This document shows, in pieces, positions 7,046 to 14,835 of a stretch of DNA of 26,263 nt. A program made the position numbers and the translations under genes. Under the pieces are notes generated by a model. That model was given only the letters and a program-made list of their open reading frames with translations, made no database searches and was not told the origin of the DNA. Within the stretch, counting starts at the first letter, position 1. Every line of letters begins with the position of its first letter. The stretch is from Chloroflexota bacterium (lineage in GTDB: Bacteria; Chloroflexota; Anaerolineae; Anaerolineales; Anaerolineaceae), in NCBI GenBank assembly GCA_023406965.1, contig JAEXTI010000086.1, forward strand, positions 1 through 26,263. Reading direction: 5' to 3'.

Positions 7046-7932
7046 TAGAACGCCTCCCCGCTGCCTAACTGGTAGACCTCAAACTCAAAATATAGACTGG
7101 CAAGCACGGAGCAGACCATCAGCACCGTCAAAAGCGTGCGATGCGGGATGTCCTGCAAGAAGAAGCTGCGCCAGGTCGGGGATAGCAATACAAACACCAG
7201 CGAGGCGGCCACCGCACCCTGGAGCAAGCGGATCGTCCCCCGCACCAGTGCCAGTGTTTGGCGCATCTTCGAGCGCAGGAGTTTTTGCCGGTGGGCCTCT
7301 TGCTCCAGGGCAATCAACAGAGAAGATTGGATTTCATCCGTGATGCGGGCGCTGTTGGCAATCAACGCAGCCAGACGCGCAGTGACTGTTCCCGGAAGCC
7401 CATTCAGCGCTTGTGCAGCCTGGTCGGGAGGCTGGTGCATTTGCAGCCTGGTCACAACCTGCTGGATCGAGCGTTTGAGTACCCCACCGGGCAGTTCAAT
7501 GCTGTTGAGCGCGTTGAGCAGAGAACGATCCACGGACAACATCGAGCGCATTTGCAGCGCGGCCAGCTCCGCATCCTCATTCACTCGCCCGCGTTCGTTC
7601 TGCCGTGATTGGAAATTCATCCAGGCAATCAACAGCAGCCCAAACACGATCATCAGCGGGGAGAGCAACAAGTCGCGGACTGCCAGCGCCAATACGGGGA
7701 TGGTGATCAGCACAGCCAACCGCTTTCCGTCCAGCGTTTTTTGGCTGCGATGCTCTTCGGTTTTCACAATGCCCAGATCCGTAAGCCGCCGGGTTGCCCA
7801 GGAAACGAACATCCGCTTCCACAAACGGGCTGCCACCTCAACAAGGGTGGACAATGCGTGGAAACTGCATAGAAAAATCCCTACAGCCAGCAGGATCACG
7901 CCCAGGTTCACAATCCAGGTAAAGACGTTCAT
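7045..7932 (-). CDS. TadB-like inner-membrane platform protein, second set (295 aa)
   Basis: The start MNVFTWIVNL is set by the ATGA overlap with the HNH-like gene and a GGGAG site; a longer frame would overlap that gene further. The protein has an N-terminal span, a central pair of spans near residues 73-105, a helical cytoplasmic part (AELAALQMRSMLSVDRSLLNA, a T2SS-F-like helix) and two C-terminal spans. This is the layout of TadB. It is only distantly like the other TadB at 13952-14833. It stands next to a TadC-like gene and downstream of a CpaF-like ATPase, although two unrelated genes lie between the ATPase and this one. Confidence 0.8.
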   Translation of the reverse strand: MNVFTWIVNLGVILLAVGIFLCSFHALSTLVEVAARLWKRMFVSWATRRLTDLGIVKTEEHRSQKTLDGKRLAVLITIPVLALAVRDLLLSPLMIVFGLLLIAWMNFQSRQNERGRVNEDAELAALQMRSMLSVDRSLLNALNSIELPGGVLKRSIQQVVTRLQMHQPPDQAAQALNGLPGTVTARLAALIANSARITDEIQSSLLIALEQEAHRQKLLRSKMRQTLALVRGTIRLLQGAVAASLVFVLLSPTWRSFFLQDIPHRTLLTVLMVCSVLASLYFEFEVYQLGSGEAF

Positions 7933-8516
7933 TCTCCAGCTCCCAGGATTTCGCTGCCGTCTCGGCGCTGCCGTTCTTCTTCCGCTGCCAGTTTTGCCCA
8001 ATATCCGCGCGGAGGTTTTGAAATTCCAAGCAGCTTGCAACGCTTTTCAACGGCTTTATCCGATACGCCGAAGATGCCGGCAACCTCGGTGGTTGGCATC
8101 TGCCAGACCATGGCTTCCAGTTCTTCACGGTCCACTTCAAACTTGCGCTTATGCAGGTTACGACACTGGTTCGTGCAATGGACACGGCGGTCCTTGTGGG
8201 ACTGGGAGACCCGAAAGACTTCTCCGCAATACGGGCAGACCAGCTCCGTCTGGCGATTGTGCAGCAGCCTGGCCAGTTCTGGCATACTCGTTAGCATCAG
8301 GTTCCCGGCGCTCGTGTTGCTGGGATTGCCATCGATGAAATGGGCATATTCACCCGGTTCCAGCCAGCGGCCCAACTTGACTGAGAGTAGATGCCGGCCC
8401 AGGGAAACCATGCCGTTCTTCCGGGCCAGGGGGTGCTGTGGATCATAAAAGCACAATTGTCCGGACTGGCGTTCAATTTTGACGTGGATCTCTTTTGCGT
8501 ACTCACCAGGGTTCAT
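7929..8516 (-). CDS. HNH-endonuclease-like DNA-binding protein with zinc finger and HTH (195 aa)
   Basis: The start MNPGEYAKEI follows a GGGAGGAACC ribosome site. The N-terminal part resembles phage and homing HNH proteins (SLGRHLLSVKLGRWLEPGEY, then AHFIDGNPS and GNLMLTS). The canonical His-His pair is His59-Phe60, and Asp62 stands where Asn is common, so nuclease activity is doubtful. A four-Cys zinc knuckle follows (Cys94, Cys97, Cys114, Cys118). A C-terminal helix-turn-helix at about 143-165 (TTEVAGIFGVSDKAVEKRC) and KPPRGYWAKL are typical of these proteins. The gene sits inside the Tad operon and overlaps the TadB start by ATGA, so it looks integrated into the operon rather than a passing insertion. 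It may be a domesticated DNA-binding regulator or DNA-processing factor. Confidence 0.8.
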   Translation of the reverse strand: MNPGEYAKEIHVKIERQSGQLCFYDPQHPLARKNGMVSLGRHLLSVKLGRWLEPGEYAHFIDGNPSNTSAGNLMLTSMPELARLLHNRQTELVCPYCGEVFRVSQSHKDRRVHCTNQCRNLHKRKFEVDREELEAMVWQMPTTEVAGIFGVSDKAVEKRCKLLGISKPPRGYWAKLAAEEERQRRDGSEILGAGE

Positions 8517-8528
8517 GGTTCCTCCCAA

Positions 8529-9197
8529 TCAATGCGCGTTGGTGTCGCTCGATGCGATCTGATTGACAGTATACGGACGAATTTGCCAACACAAAAATCC
8601 GTACATTGGGTAGGTGGGCGGTTCCCAACCATAACGGATAAAGCCATTGGTCAGCCCGGTCCCTTTGTCGTCCAGAACCAGCAGGGTGTCTATCATGCTC
8701 GCCAGGCGGCAGTACTCGGTATCGCAATCCTCCCAGTACACGCCGCTTTGGGCAACATAATCCCCCTGGATCGCGACTTCGATTACTTCACCCTCTGAAA
8801 CCGGAGCAGAAGCCGCGGAATAATAACCATGCCCAGGAATCTCGACTCCGGTAGCAGCCCAGGTGTAATCCAGGTTTCCATCCGCCTGCAAGAAATACAC
8901 TTTCACCAGGTCAAATTGAGCGGACAGGTTGACTTTTCGGGTCTCGCCAGCAACAGCATACAACCGCCATTCTTTTTCGCCGGGCAAAAAACGCAATCCT
9001 TGCCAGGGCGCTTCTTTGAGCTTGTGAATCTTCTCCCTTTCTTGACCGCGCAGGTCAATGACCTCAACAGGCTCTTCTTCTGCGGGTTCTACTGGTACGG
9101 TAATCCCACGGTTAACATTGATCCCAAGAAACAAAACGCAGGCCACCGTCAACGCGGCAATCAAAGTAAGTAGAACGTATTTCAAGGCGCGCTTCAC
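8529..9197 (-). CDS. Membrane-anchored extracytoplasmic protein of unknown function (222 aa)
   Basis: The start codon is GTG, overlapping the CpaF-like stop (GTGA), with GGAGG 7 bases upstream. An N-terminal hydrophobic segment at about residues 6-26 is a signal anchor or signal peptide. An acidic Glu/Pro stretch (PAEEEPVEV) follows, and then a globular domain rich in aromatic residues with three cysteines in the C-terminal half (EDCDTEYCRL and LCW). I recognise no family. It lies between the second CpaF-like ATPase and the HNH-like gene, where a conserved Tad cluster would go straight to TadB. Its role may be a system-specific surface or periplasmic-side component. Confidence 0.75.
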   Translation of the reverse strand: MKRALKYVLLTLIAALTVACVLFLGINVNRGITVPVEPAEEEPVEVIDLRGQEREKIHKLKEAPWQGLRFLPGEKEWRLYAVAGETRKVNLSAQFDLVKVYFLQADGNLDYTWAATGVEIPGHGYYSAASAPVSEGEVIEVAIQGDYVAQSGVYWEDCDTEYCRLASMIDTLLVLDDKGTGLTNGFIRYGWEPPTYPMYGFLCWQIRPYTVNQIASSDTNAH

Positions 9198-10528
9198 GAT
9201 AGTTCCTCCAGGTTGGCGTAAGCTTTTTCGATGATCGGAACCGAATGCTCCTCATTTGCCCGGTATAGATAGCGCAGGCGGTACTCCCCATTTACATCAA
9301 TGCCATTGATCAGCGCGATGGCTTGCAGCGTGCGCTCCACGCGCCCGTTGCGCGGCACGCGTCCCATCAAGGCAACCACGTCCAGGCCCATCGCGATCAT
9401 CGAGCGGATCGCCGGCAGGCCCAATTCAGGGGATGTAGCCAGCGCCAGCTGCTCCAGGCGCATCAAGGCTTCTTCGACGGTGCCGCCGTGGATCGTCGTC
9501 AACGCTTTGCGGCCTAGACAGGTGGCTTTGAGGAATTGCAAAGCCTCCGGCCCAACGACTTCACCCACCAGGATGGCCGCCGGGTTCATGCGCGTGTAGA
9601 TAATATCCAGCACCCAATCCAGGGTCACGCCCTTTGACCCTTCCGGTAGTTCCGCCGGCGCGACGGCTCGCAAGAGAAACGGGTGTTGAATTTCCAGTTC
9701 TCGAAAAGTCTCCAGCGCAGCCAGCGGCGCTTGTCTTGGGAGAAAGCCAGACAGCGCATTGAGCAGGGTGGTTTTGCCCGACCCCATTTCGCCGGCCACC
9801 AGAATGCTGCCGGAGAGCGTAGCGGCCACCCAGGCTAAAAAGCGATCCGGACCGTTTTTCAACCCGGCGATACGCGAGCGAATGTCTGCGTCCGCGATGT
9901 CGCCCAAAGACCCTTCCAGGGAAATACCGCGCTTGGTGAACGTCCCCGTGCGCTCCATTTCTTCGAGTGTTTTGACCCGCCGCCCAAAGGTGCGGATATT
10001 GATCGCCGTACCCTCGGTGGAAAGCCGTGGGACAATGGCAGTGAAACGCTCCCCACCGGGTAGATCGATCAAGACAGCCGGCCGGTCCCCGCGCAGCGTG
10101 GCTCCGCCTTGATCAGCTACATGGATGGCCAGGTCTTCGAAGTAACGATCATCCGCCAGCTTGCCCAGATAGTGGAAAGCTCCATCGTATTCCACCGCCA
10201 CCTCTCCTTTACGGACAAAGATCTCCTCGACGAACGGATCTCGCAGCAACTGATCGAGCAGCCCGACGCCCGATAGCGCGTCGGTGACAATCTGTGCGTC
10301 GCGGTTGATGTTGGCCGTGTTATTACCCAGATCCATCAGAACGGCGCGCACCTCGTCGAAAAACCGGCGGCGCTTTGCCGGATCGTTGTCGCGCCAGGAC
10401 GGTGGCTTGATCGACAGGAAAACCAGTTCTTCACGCACGCGGCTGATCATCGCCAAATCGGCTTGGCTGAGCGGCGTGATATACGGCGGCCTGCGCCGCG
10501 CGGTCAGGGTGTTGCCAGCGTCGTCCAT
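9194..10528 (-). CDS. CpaF/TadA-type secretion ATPase, second set (444 aa)
   Basis: It starts with a strong GGGAGGG site and overlaps the preceding CpaB-like gene by 25 bases. The N-terminal domain (about 30-235) resembles CpaF (RDPFVEEIFVRKGEVAVEYDG). The P-loop is GEMGSGKT at 246-253. The Walker B region is ILVGEVVGPEAL at 319-330, and TTIHGGT near 344 is the His box. CpaF proteins form hexameric ATPases that power Tad pilus extension and retraction. It is one of two in the window; the other (14836-16134) has a different P-loop (GGTRTGKT) and a Walker B of GEVRDG. The replacement of RDG by VGP after Walker B is a clear divergence from the usual form. All catalytic elements otherwise appear present. 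Confidence 0.9.
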   Translation of the reverse strand: MDDAGNTLTARRRPPYITPLSQADLAMISRVREELVFLSIKPPSWRDNDPAKRRRFFDEVRAVLMDLGNNTANINRDAQIVTDALSGVGLLDQLLRDPFVEEIFVRKGEVAVEYDGAFHYLGKLADDRYFEDLAIHVADQGGATLRGDRPAVLIDLPGGERFTAIVPRLSTEGTAINIRTFGRRVKTLEEMERTGTFTKRGISLEGSLGDIADADIRSRIAGLKNGPDRFLAWVAATLSGSILVAGEMGSGKTTLLNALSGFLPRQAPLAALETFRELEIQHPFLLRAVAPAELPEGSKGVTLDWVLDIIYTRMNPAAILVGEVVGPEALQFLKATCLGRKALTTIHGGTVEEALMRLEQLALATSPELGLPAIRSMIAMGLDVVALMGRVPRNGRVERTLQAIALINGIDVNGEYRLRYLYRANEEHSVPIIEKAYANLEELS

Positions 10529-11220
10529 AACAACCCTCCCTGTTTTTTCGCGGAAGCCACCGCATCCAACACCTTTTGGACAAGTTCTGGCTCGATCGCC
10601 AGGGTCAGGATCTGCACCTGTTCCACCTGTTGGCTGCTGCCAGACATGCCACTGTTGCCATTTTCCTCTTCGCTGGCCGGTCCGGCGATGACGCCCTGCG
10701 CGGTGCGTACGTCTACCACCAATATGCTTTGCGCAATGCGCTCGACGGTGAAATGCTCAGTATCCACCTGTGCTTGTTCCGGTTGGCCGTTCTTGGTTTG
10801 CTGCCGGATCATCTGGTAGAGGTTGACGCGCTGCCCGATCTGTATCTGCCCACCCACTGCCGAGACCGGTTCAACCGGGATGGAAAGCACCTCAAATGCT
10901 GCGTCTGCAAGGCGAAACTGCGCCGGCGGTACCGCACCAGTTTGGGCCACCGGCAGACCGACAGGAAGCGCAGAAACGGAGATCAAGCCGCTGAGATCCT
11001 CAGCCTTTTGGTAATAGGGCAGGCTTTCCATCGTGCGCGGCATATCGCGCAGGGCAAACATTTCGCTCGTGAGAACTGTGTAGGGTGGAATTTCCGCGAC
11101 CGGCACGGGAATCTGATAGGTGGAAACCTCCTTGAGGTAGGCATTGCGCCCGTAGATCCCCGCCGCGATTGCGACGCCAATGGCCAGTACGCCGACGATG
11201 AATTGAACGGTACGGTTCAT
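10504..11220 (-). CDS. CpaB/RcpC-like pilus assembly protein, second set (238 aa)
   Basis: The start MNRTVQFIVG is chosen because its ATG overlaps the upstream TGA (ATGA) and AGGA lies 7 bases upstream; a TTG six codons earlier is a less likely alternative. An N-terminal span at about 6-23 is followed by a SAF-type domain (EIPPYTVLTSEMFALRDMP, then SALPVGLPV). A C-terminal RcpC-like part follows (GQRVNLYQMI, ILVVDVRTAQG). CpaB/RcpC proteins lie in the cell envelope and support the pilus channel. It is shorter than the other CpaB (306 aa) and lacks its Pro/Thr linker. A GNSGMSGSSQQ linker is present near 180. Confidence 0.83.
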   Translation of the reverse strand: MNRTVQFIVGVLAIGVAIAAGIYGRNAYLKEVSTYQIPVPVAEIPPYTVLTSEMFALRDMPRTMESLPYYQKAEDLSGLISVSALPVGLPVAQTGAVPPAQFRLADAAFEVLSIPVEPVSAVGGQIQIGQRVNLYQMIRQQTKNGQPEQAQVDTEHFTVERIAQSILVVDVRTAQGVIAGPASEEENGNSGMSGSSQQVEQVQILTLAIEPELVQKVLDAVASAKKQGGLLWTTLATP

Positions 11221-12194
11221 GAGTTTTTCCTGTTCCAACCAGCGTAAATCAGGTTAAGCAGCGGGTCCGCCAGGCGCGCGTCCAGTGACTGCGCCCAGCT
11301 TTCCCGATAAGGGAGGGCGATAGAGATACCGCTTTCCGCCCGGTCGGCAAGATTGCGGGTCATATTCATCAGCAGGTGCGCAGGGGAAGGTACCTCCTTC
11401 AATAACCGCTGCGCCTGTGCGACCGCGTCCTCGCGCGGCGTGGTGACTACCAGATGGACCAGGCCGGGTGCTGTTTGCGATAATTCCGGGAAGAGCGGAT
11501 GACCGGGAAAACCATCTACTACCAACAGAGTGTGCCGCTGGCGAATCTCTTTCAAGACGCGGCGGACGCCATCCGGATCTTCACTCCACAGAACCTCCAG
11601 CGTACGCCCATCCATGGGATACAGGCTGACACCCTGCCAGACGGCAGGCTCGGCCTTTTCCGTGGCGATGGCAAAGAATTCCGGCAATTTATCGGAGATC
11701 CGCGCCTGGATTGCGCTCCCGCCCATGCTTAATTCCAGCAGCGCCGCCGGCAGCCCGGTACGCTCGGCAAAACGTTTGGCAACTGCCATGGCCAGGGTGG
11801 TTTTTCCAACCCCGCCTGACCAACTCGCCAGATTCACCTGCCGGGATGGGAGATAGGTAATCTGTCTCGAACTGGCCAACCGGGCGCGTCCCAACCACTC
11901 ATCCGGGGCTTCCTGAAAGTCGTCCGGCGATGTTACCGGGATCCCGCTGGTTTCCAGAGCGCGTTTCAACAATTCCCTGGATACCAGCGAAGAGGCAATC
12001 ACCTCGTCCAATATGACCAGATTCGCTCCGGGCAGTCCTTGCAGAACCCCTTGCATGGTGAACGCTTCCCGCAGGCAAAGGCCTTCTCTGCCGGCCAATA
12101 AATCGATCATTGCGGGATCGGGACGCGCGGAAGCGAGCAAAACACACAGCCCGGCCTGGTCTGAACCTGGCCGCTTACGATTCGGAAATTTCAT
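11217..12194 (-). CDS. CpaE/TadZ-like ParA-family ATPase, second set (325 aa)
   Basis: The start ATG follows AGGAG with 8-base spacing and overlaps the preceding small membrane protein gene by 20 bases. Residues 15-105 resemble a receiver-like N-terminal domain without clear phosphorylation residues. Residues 120-310 form a MinD/ParA-type domain, with P-loop SGGVGKTT at 126-133; the P-loop Lys is kept but the upstream signature Lys is replaced by Ser. LLVVDGFPG near 230 is the Walker B-like strand. CpaE/TadZ proteins localise Tad machines at the cell surface and often have altered ATPase motifs. In this set the gene lies before CpaB, the reverse of the first set. Confidence 0.83.
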   Translation of the reverse strand: MKFPNRKRPGSDQAGLCVLLASARPDPAMIDLLAGREGLCLREAFTMQGVLQGLPGANLVILDEVIASSLVSRELLKRALETSGIPVTSPDDFQEAPDEWLGRARLASSRQITYLPSRQVNLASWSGGVGKTTLAMAVAKRFAERTGLPAALLELSMGGSAIQARISDKLPEFFAIATEKAEPAVWQGVSLYPMDGRTLEVLWSEDPDGVRRVLKEIRQRHTLLVVDGFPGHPLFPELSQTAPGLVHLVVTTPREDAVAQAQRLLKEVPSPAHLLMNMTRNLADRAESGISIALPYRESWAQSLDARLADPLLNLIYAGWNRKNS

Positions 12195-12510
12195 CGGAAT
12201 GGCTCCTTTTGGATGGAATAGGAAAATCGGCGAAGATCATCAAAGCAATAGCAGCAACGGTCAAAATGGTGATTACGATCATCAAAACGCTGGCCGGATA
12301 GTGCCCGTCCACTTCGGTGTAAGCCAGGGAAAGACCACCGACCCCAAGCAGACCGGTTGACTTGATCAACATCACGTTGGTGATAACCGCCGACACGACG
12401 ACAGAAACGATGGTGAGGGTCGCGATGTTTTGTGGAATATCCACCGTTTTCAGCATCCCGGCGACACCAATAGCCAGCATGAACAGTGTATTTGCCCAAA
12501 GTCGTCTCAT
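12175..12510 (-). CDS. Small polytopic membrane protein of unknown function (111 aa)
   Basis: About three hydrophobic segments are visible (residues 5-22, 27-48 and 72-95), ending in a short charged tail. A GAGGG-type ribosome site precedes the ATG. It is separated from the methyltransferase-like gene by 7 bases and overlaps the CpaE-like gene by 20 bases. I recognise no family. Position between a methyltransferase and a pilus set suggests an accessory membrane component, but nothing specific can be said. Confidence 0.72.
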   Translation of the reverse strand: MRRLWANTLFMLAIGVAGMLKTVDIPQNIATLTIVSVVVSAVITNVMLIKSTGLLGVGGLSLAYTEVDGHYPASVLMIVITILTVAAIALMIFADFPIPSKRSHSDEISES

Positions 12511-12517
12511 GCAGCCC

Positions 12518-13087
12518 TCACCATATTCCCGGCAACAAGCGCCAGTGCACCAGGTTGCGATAGCAGCCGTACCCGGAGATCAGCGCTTCCTCGCGCAGAA
12601 TACGCCAGATCTGGATCCCTGCCAGAAGCAGCGCCAGGATGCCTGCCAGGAGCATGTCCGTTGAGGCGAAGACCAAAGTCAGCCGGAATACCAGCTCACC
12701 CAAATACATCGGGTGACGCAAGAATTGATACGGTCCCCGGGCGGTCAAACCGCGGTCAGCCGGCGCGATGCCAAAGCGTGGGCCGAGGGTTACCAGCGCC
12801 CACAGGCATAAACCATATCCTGCCAGCCCAGGGACAAGCAGATACCAGGGCGGATTACTGGCATGGGGGATGGTTGGCAGCAGCGCCGCGATGAGTCCCA
12901 GCCACAGACCGGTGCGGTCATATTGCGCTGCCGGCGTTCTCCGCGCGTAAAACCAGGCCAGGATCAGATTGTGACAGGCATACAAACAGGTAAATATGGA
13001 TGGATGCTCCCAGGCAGCCGCCATCGACACCAGGGCAGCAAAGGAGAAGAAAGCAAATCCGGCGATATCGCGCGTGCGCTGGTTCAT
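12518..13087 (-). CDS. Isoprenylcysteine carboxyl methyltransferase-like (ICMT/PEMT) membrane methyltransferase (189 aa)
   Basis: About five hydrophobic segments are present. The conserved C-terminal motif reads LGPRFGIAP, then GPYQFLRHPMYLGE at 118-131, followed by REE at 165-167 and a C-terminal LLPGIW. This is the ICMT/PEMT superfamily pattern, in which these residues bind S-adenosylmethionine next to the membrane. The start is either this ATG or the GTG six bases upstream (13,093), which overlaps the TadC stop as GTGA; GGGGGG lies ahead of both. The gene sits exactly between the two Tad platforms. Its substrate is unknown. Possibilities are a processed pilin N-terminus, a membrane lipid or an isoprenoid. 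The family call is firm; the substrate is not. Confidence 0.87.
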   Translation of the reverse strand: MNQRTRDIAGFAFFSFAALVSMAAAWEHPSIFTCLYACHNLILAWFYARRTPAAQYDRTGLWLGLIAALLPTIPHASNPPWYLLVPGLAGYGLCLWALVTLGPRFGIAPADRGLTARGPYQFLRHPMYLGELVFRLTLVFASTDMLLAGILALLLAGIQIWRILREEALISGYGCYRNLVHWRLLPGIW

Positions 13088-13089
13088 GA

Positions 13090-13950
13090 TCACATTCCCC
13101 CCAGGTTTTGCACGATCGGCCAGCCGATCACGATCAGCAAGGTGACCATGAAGGGCAGGAAGTAGAAGATCACCATCGGGATAACCAGTTCCGAGCCAAT
13201 TTTCTCTGCACGCTGTTCAGCGTTGCCGATGTAATCGGCGGCGATGCTGGTAGCTAGTTGGCCCATCAACTCATGCTGCGCGGTACCGCGGCGGATAAAC
13301 TCCAATTGCACCGCCATGCCGATCAATTCCGGCAACTGCGAGTCCTGCGCTTCGCGCTGCATTTGCTCCACCAGATCGCGCCCTTGCGCCATTTGCAGTA
13401 CCTTGCGCATCCACTTGCCTGCCAGGCTCTGAGCTTGAGAGGTGCGGCGCAAAGCCTCTTCCATGGATACGTTAGCCGACATTTGCGCGGAAACCAACTG
13501 CACATACTCGGGCAGCTGCGCCGTGAACTGGCGGCGCGTGCGGCGCGCAATCCCACCCATCGCCATCGCCGGGTACTGAAACCCAATCAGGGCCACTACC
13601 AACGTCAAAACAGGCTCTCCGAACACCACCGTTCCCACAATCGCGCCGCCGATTGCAGCCGCTACCCGTAGGGAGATGAACTGCACCTCGTTCCAGTCCA
13701 TCCATTTCCCGGCCAGCTGCGCCCAATATAGATCCGCGCGGGCTTTGCGTACAAAACCGGCCGGTGACCATTTGGAAACCGGTTTATCCAACACCGAGAG
13801 GGAGCGACGCCACCCGGTGAGTACGACACCGTCCGCCGGGGTCAGCGTTTCAGCCAGGCGTCCGGTTGGAGCCGCCGGAGCCAACTCCAGCGTCAGGTAG
13901 ATGATCAAGGCAAAAATGCCAATGCCAATCAAAGGGATCAATACGGTCAT
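13090..13950 (-). CDS. tadC: TadC-like inner-membrane platform protein, first set (286 aa)
   Basis: This is a T2SS-F domain protein. It has a first span at the N-terminus, paired spans near 92-115 and a C-terminal span (VIPMVIFYFLPFMVTLLIVI). The cytoplasmic helices (LPEYVQLVSAQMSANVSMEEALRR and LIGMAVQLEFIRRGTA) are typical of TadC. The start overlaps the TadB-like gene region closely, with GGAGG about 10 bases upstream. Size and order (CpaF, TadB, TadC) match standard Tad operons. It ends in GTGA/ATG overlap with the methyltransferase-like gene, so the latter is translationally linked to this set. Confidence 0.88.
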   Translation of the reverse strand: MTVLIPLIGIGIFALIIYLTLELAPAAPTGRLAETLTPADGVVLTGWRRSLSVLDKPVSKWSPAGFVRKARADLYWAQLAGKWMDWNEVQFISLRVAAAIGGAIVGTVVFGEPVLTLVVALIGFQYPAMAMGGIARRTRRQFTAQLPEYVQLVSAQMSANVSMEEALRRTSQAQSLAGKWMRKVLQMAQGRDLVEQMQREAQDSQLPELIGMAVQLEFIRRGTAQHELMGQLATSIAADYIGNAEQRAEKIGSELVIPMVIFYFLPFMVTLLIVIGWPIVQNLGGM

Positions 13951-13951
13951 C

Positions 13952-14833
13952 TCAAGCTGCCTCCATGATCATCGAACGCATGATGAAATACCCGCCTACC
14001 ATCGCCGCCATCGTCAACCCGATGACGATCTGCACCGGAAGAGCGTTGAGCGATTCGCGCACCATGGGGTCCGAACTCAAATACACCAGGATGGCGACCA
14101 GGACCCCCGGCAATACCTTGGCGGACACCAGTGAATCGCCGGCTTTCGCTTGCGCCCGGTTGCGGGCAACGAGGATCTGCTGCACGCGGGTTGAAATGTC
14201 CATCAACACACCGGTATAGGCGCGTCCGCCAGCTTCAGTGAAACCTTCCAGTAACTGCGCCAGGTTGGCCAGGGATACCGATGGCGAGCGCGCAGCCAGA
14301 CCACGCAGCGCCTCCGTCCGATCTTTGACGCGCATTTCAGAAGCGGTTAGAACCAGCTCCGGCGTTAATGGGTTTTTCCCCTGGAGCGAAAGCGATTCGC
14401 CTACCTGCTGCAGCACATCCGGAACCGAACCCCCGGCTAACAGCCCGGCGGAAATTCGCCCAATCGCGATGGGCAGCACCTGGTCAACATTCCGTCCACG
14501 GCTGCGCACACGATCATCCAACCAGGCATGCGGCACGTACCAGGCAATGCCACCCACCACAACCGCCGGCAAGCCGGGCAGGAAAAGCCAGGTGATCACC
14601 GCGCCGGCCAGACCGGCTGAGCCGCACAACAAGCGGAAGGTAGTCGGGCGCATGGTCAATCCAGACGCCAGCAGCTTGTATTCCAATGAGTTTTGTTTCA
14701 AGCCTGCCATGGAACGGGCGGCGTCCACGGAGTACAGGTCTGCCAGCTTCCCCGTTTTAACCTGGCGAGGATATAACCAGAACAGCATTAAGGTGGTAAA
14801 CAGAACACCAACAAGAGGAATGATGCCAATCAT
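13952..14833 (-). CDS. tadB: TadB-like inner-membrane platform protein, first set (293 aa)
   Basis: It starts with AGGAGG ahead of ATG, 2 bases after the CpaF stop. The N-terminal span (residues 4-20) precedes a soluble region, with a paired span near 68-98 and C-terminal spans near 238-285. The T2SS-F helices read PIAIGRISAGLLAGGSVPDVL and TGVLMDISTRVQQILVARNR. TadB is an integral-membrane platform protein that transmits ATPase motion to pilins. Its size and order match the family. The matching second-set gene lies at 7045-7932. Confidence 0.88.
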   Translation of the reverse strand: MIGIIPLVGVLFTTLMLFWLYPRQVKTGKLADLYSVDAARSMAGLKQNSLEYKLLASGLTMRPTTFRLLCGSAGLAGAVITWLFLPGLPAVVVGGIAWYVPHAWLDDRVRSRGRNVDQVLPIAIGRISAGLLAGGSVPDVLQQVGESLSLQGKNPLTPELVLTASEMRVKDRTEALRGLAARSPSVSLANLAQLLEGFTEAGGRAYTGVLMDISTRVQQILVARNRAQAKAGDSLVSAKVLPGVLVAILVYLSSDPMVRESLNALPVQIVIGLTMAAMVGGYFIMRSMIMEAA

Positions 14834-14835
14834 GC

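Noticed and set aside
7136..8338. Plus-strand ORF of 400 codons across the TadB-like and HNH-like genes
   Set aside because: It lies opposite two genes with clear domains and ribosome sites, has a composition typical of an antisense frame, and shows no recognisable domain.
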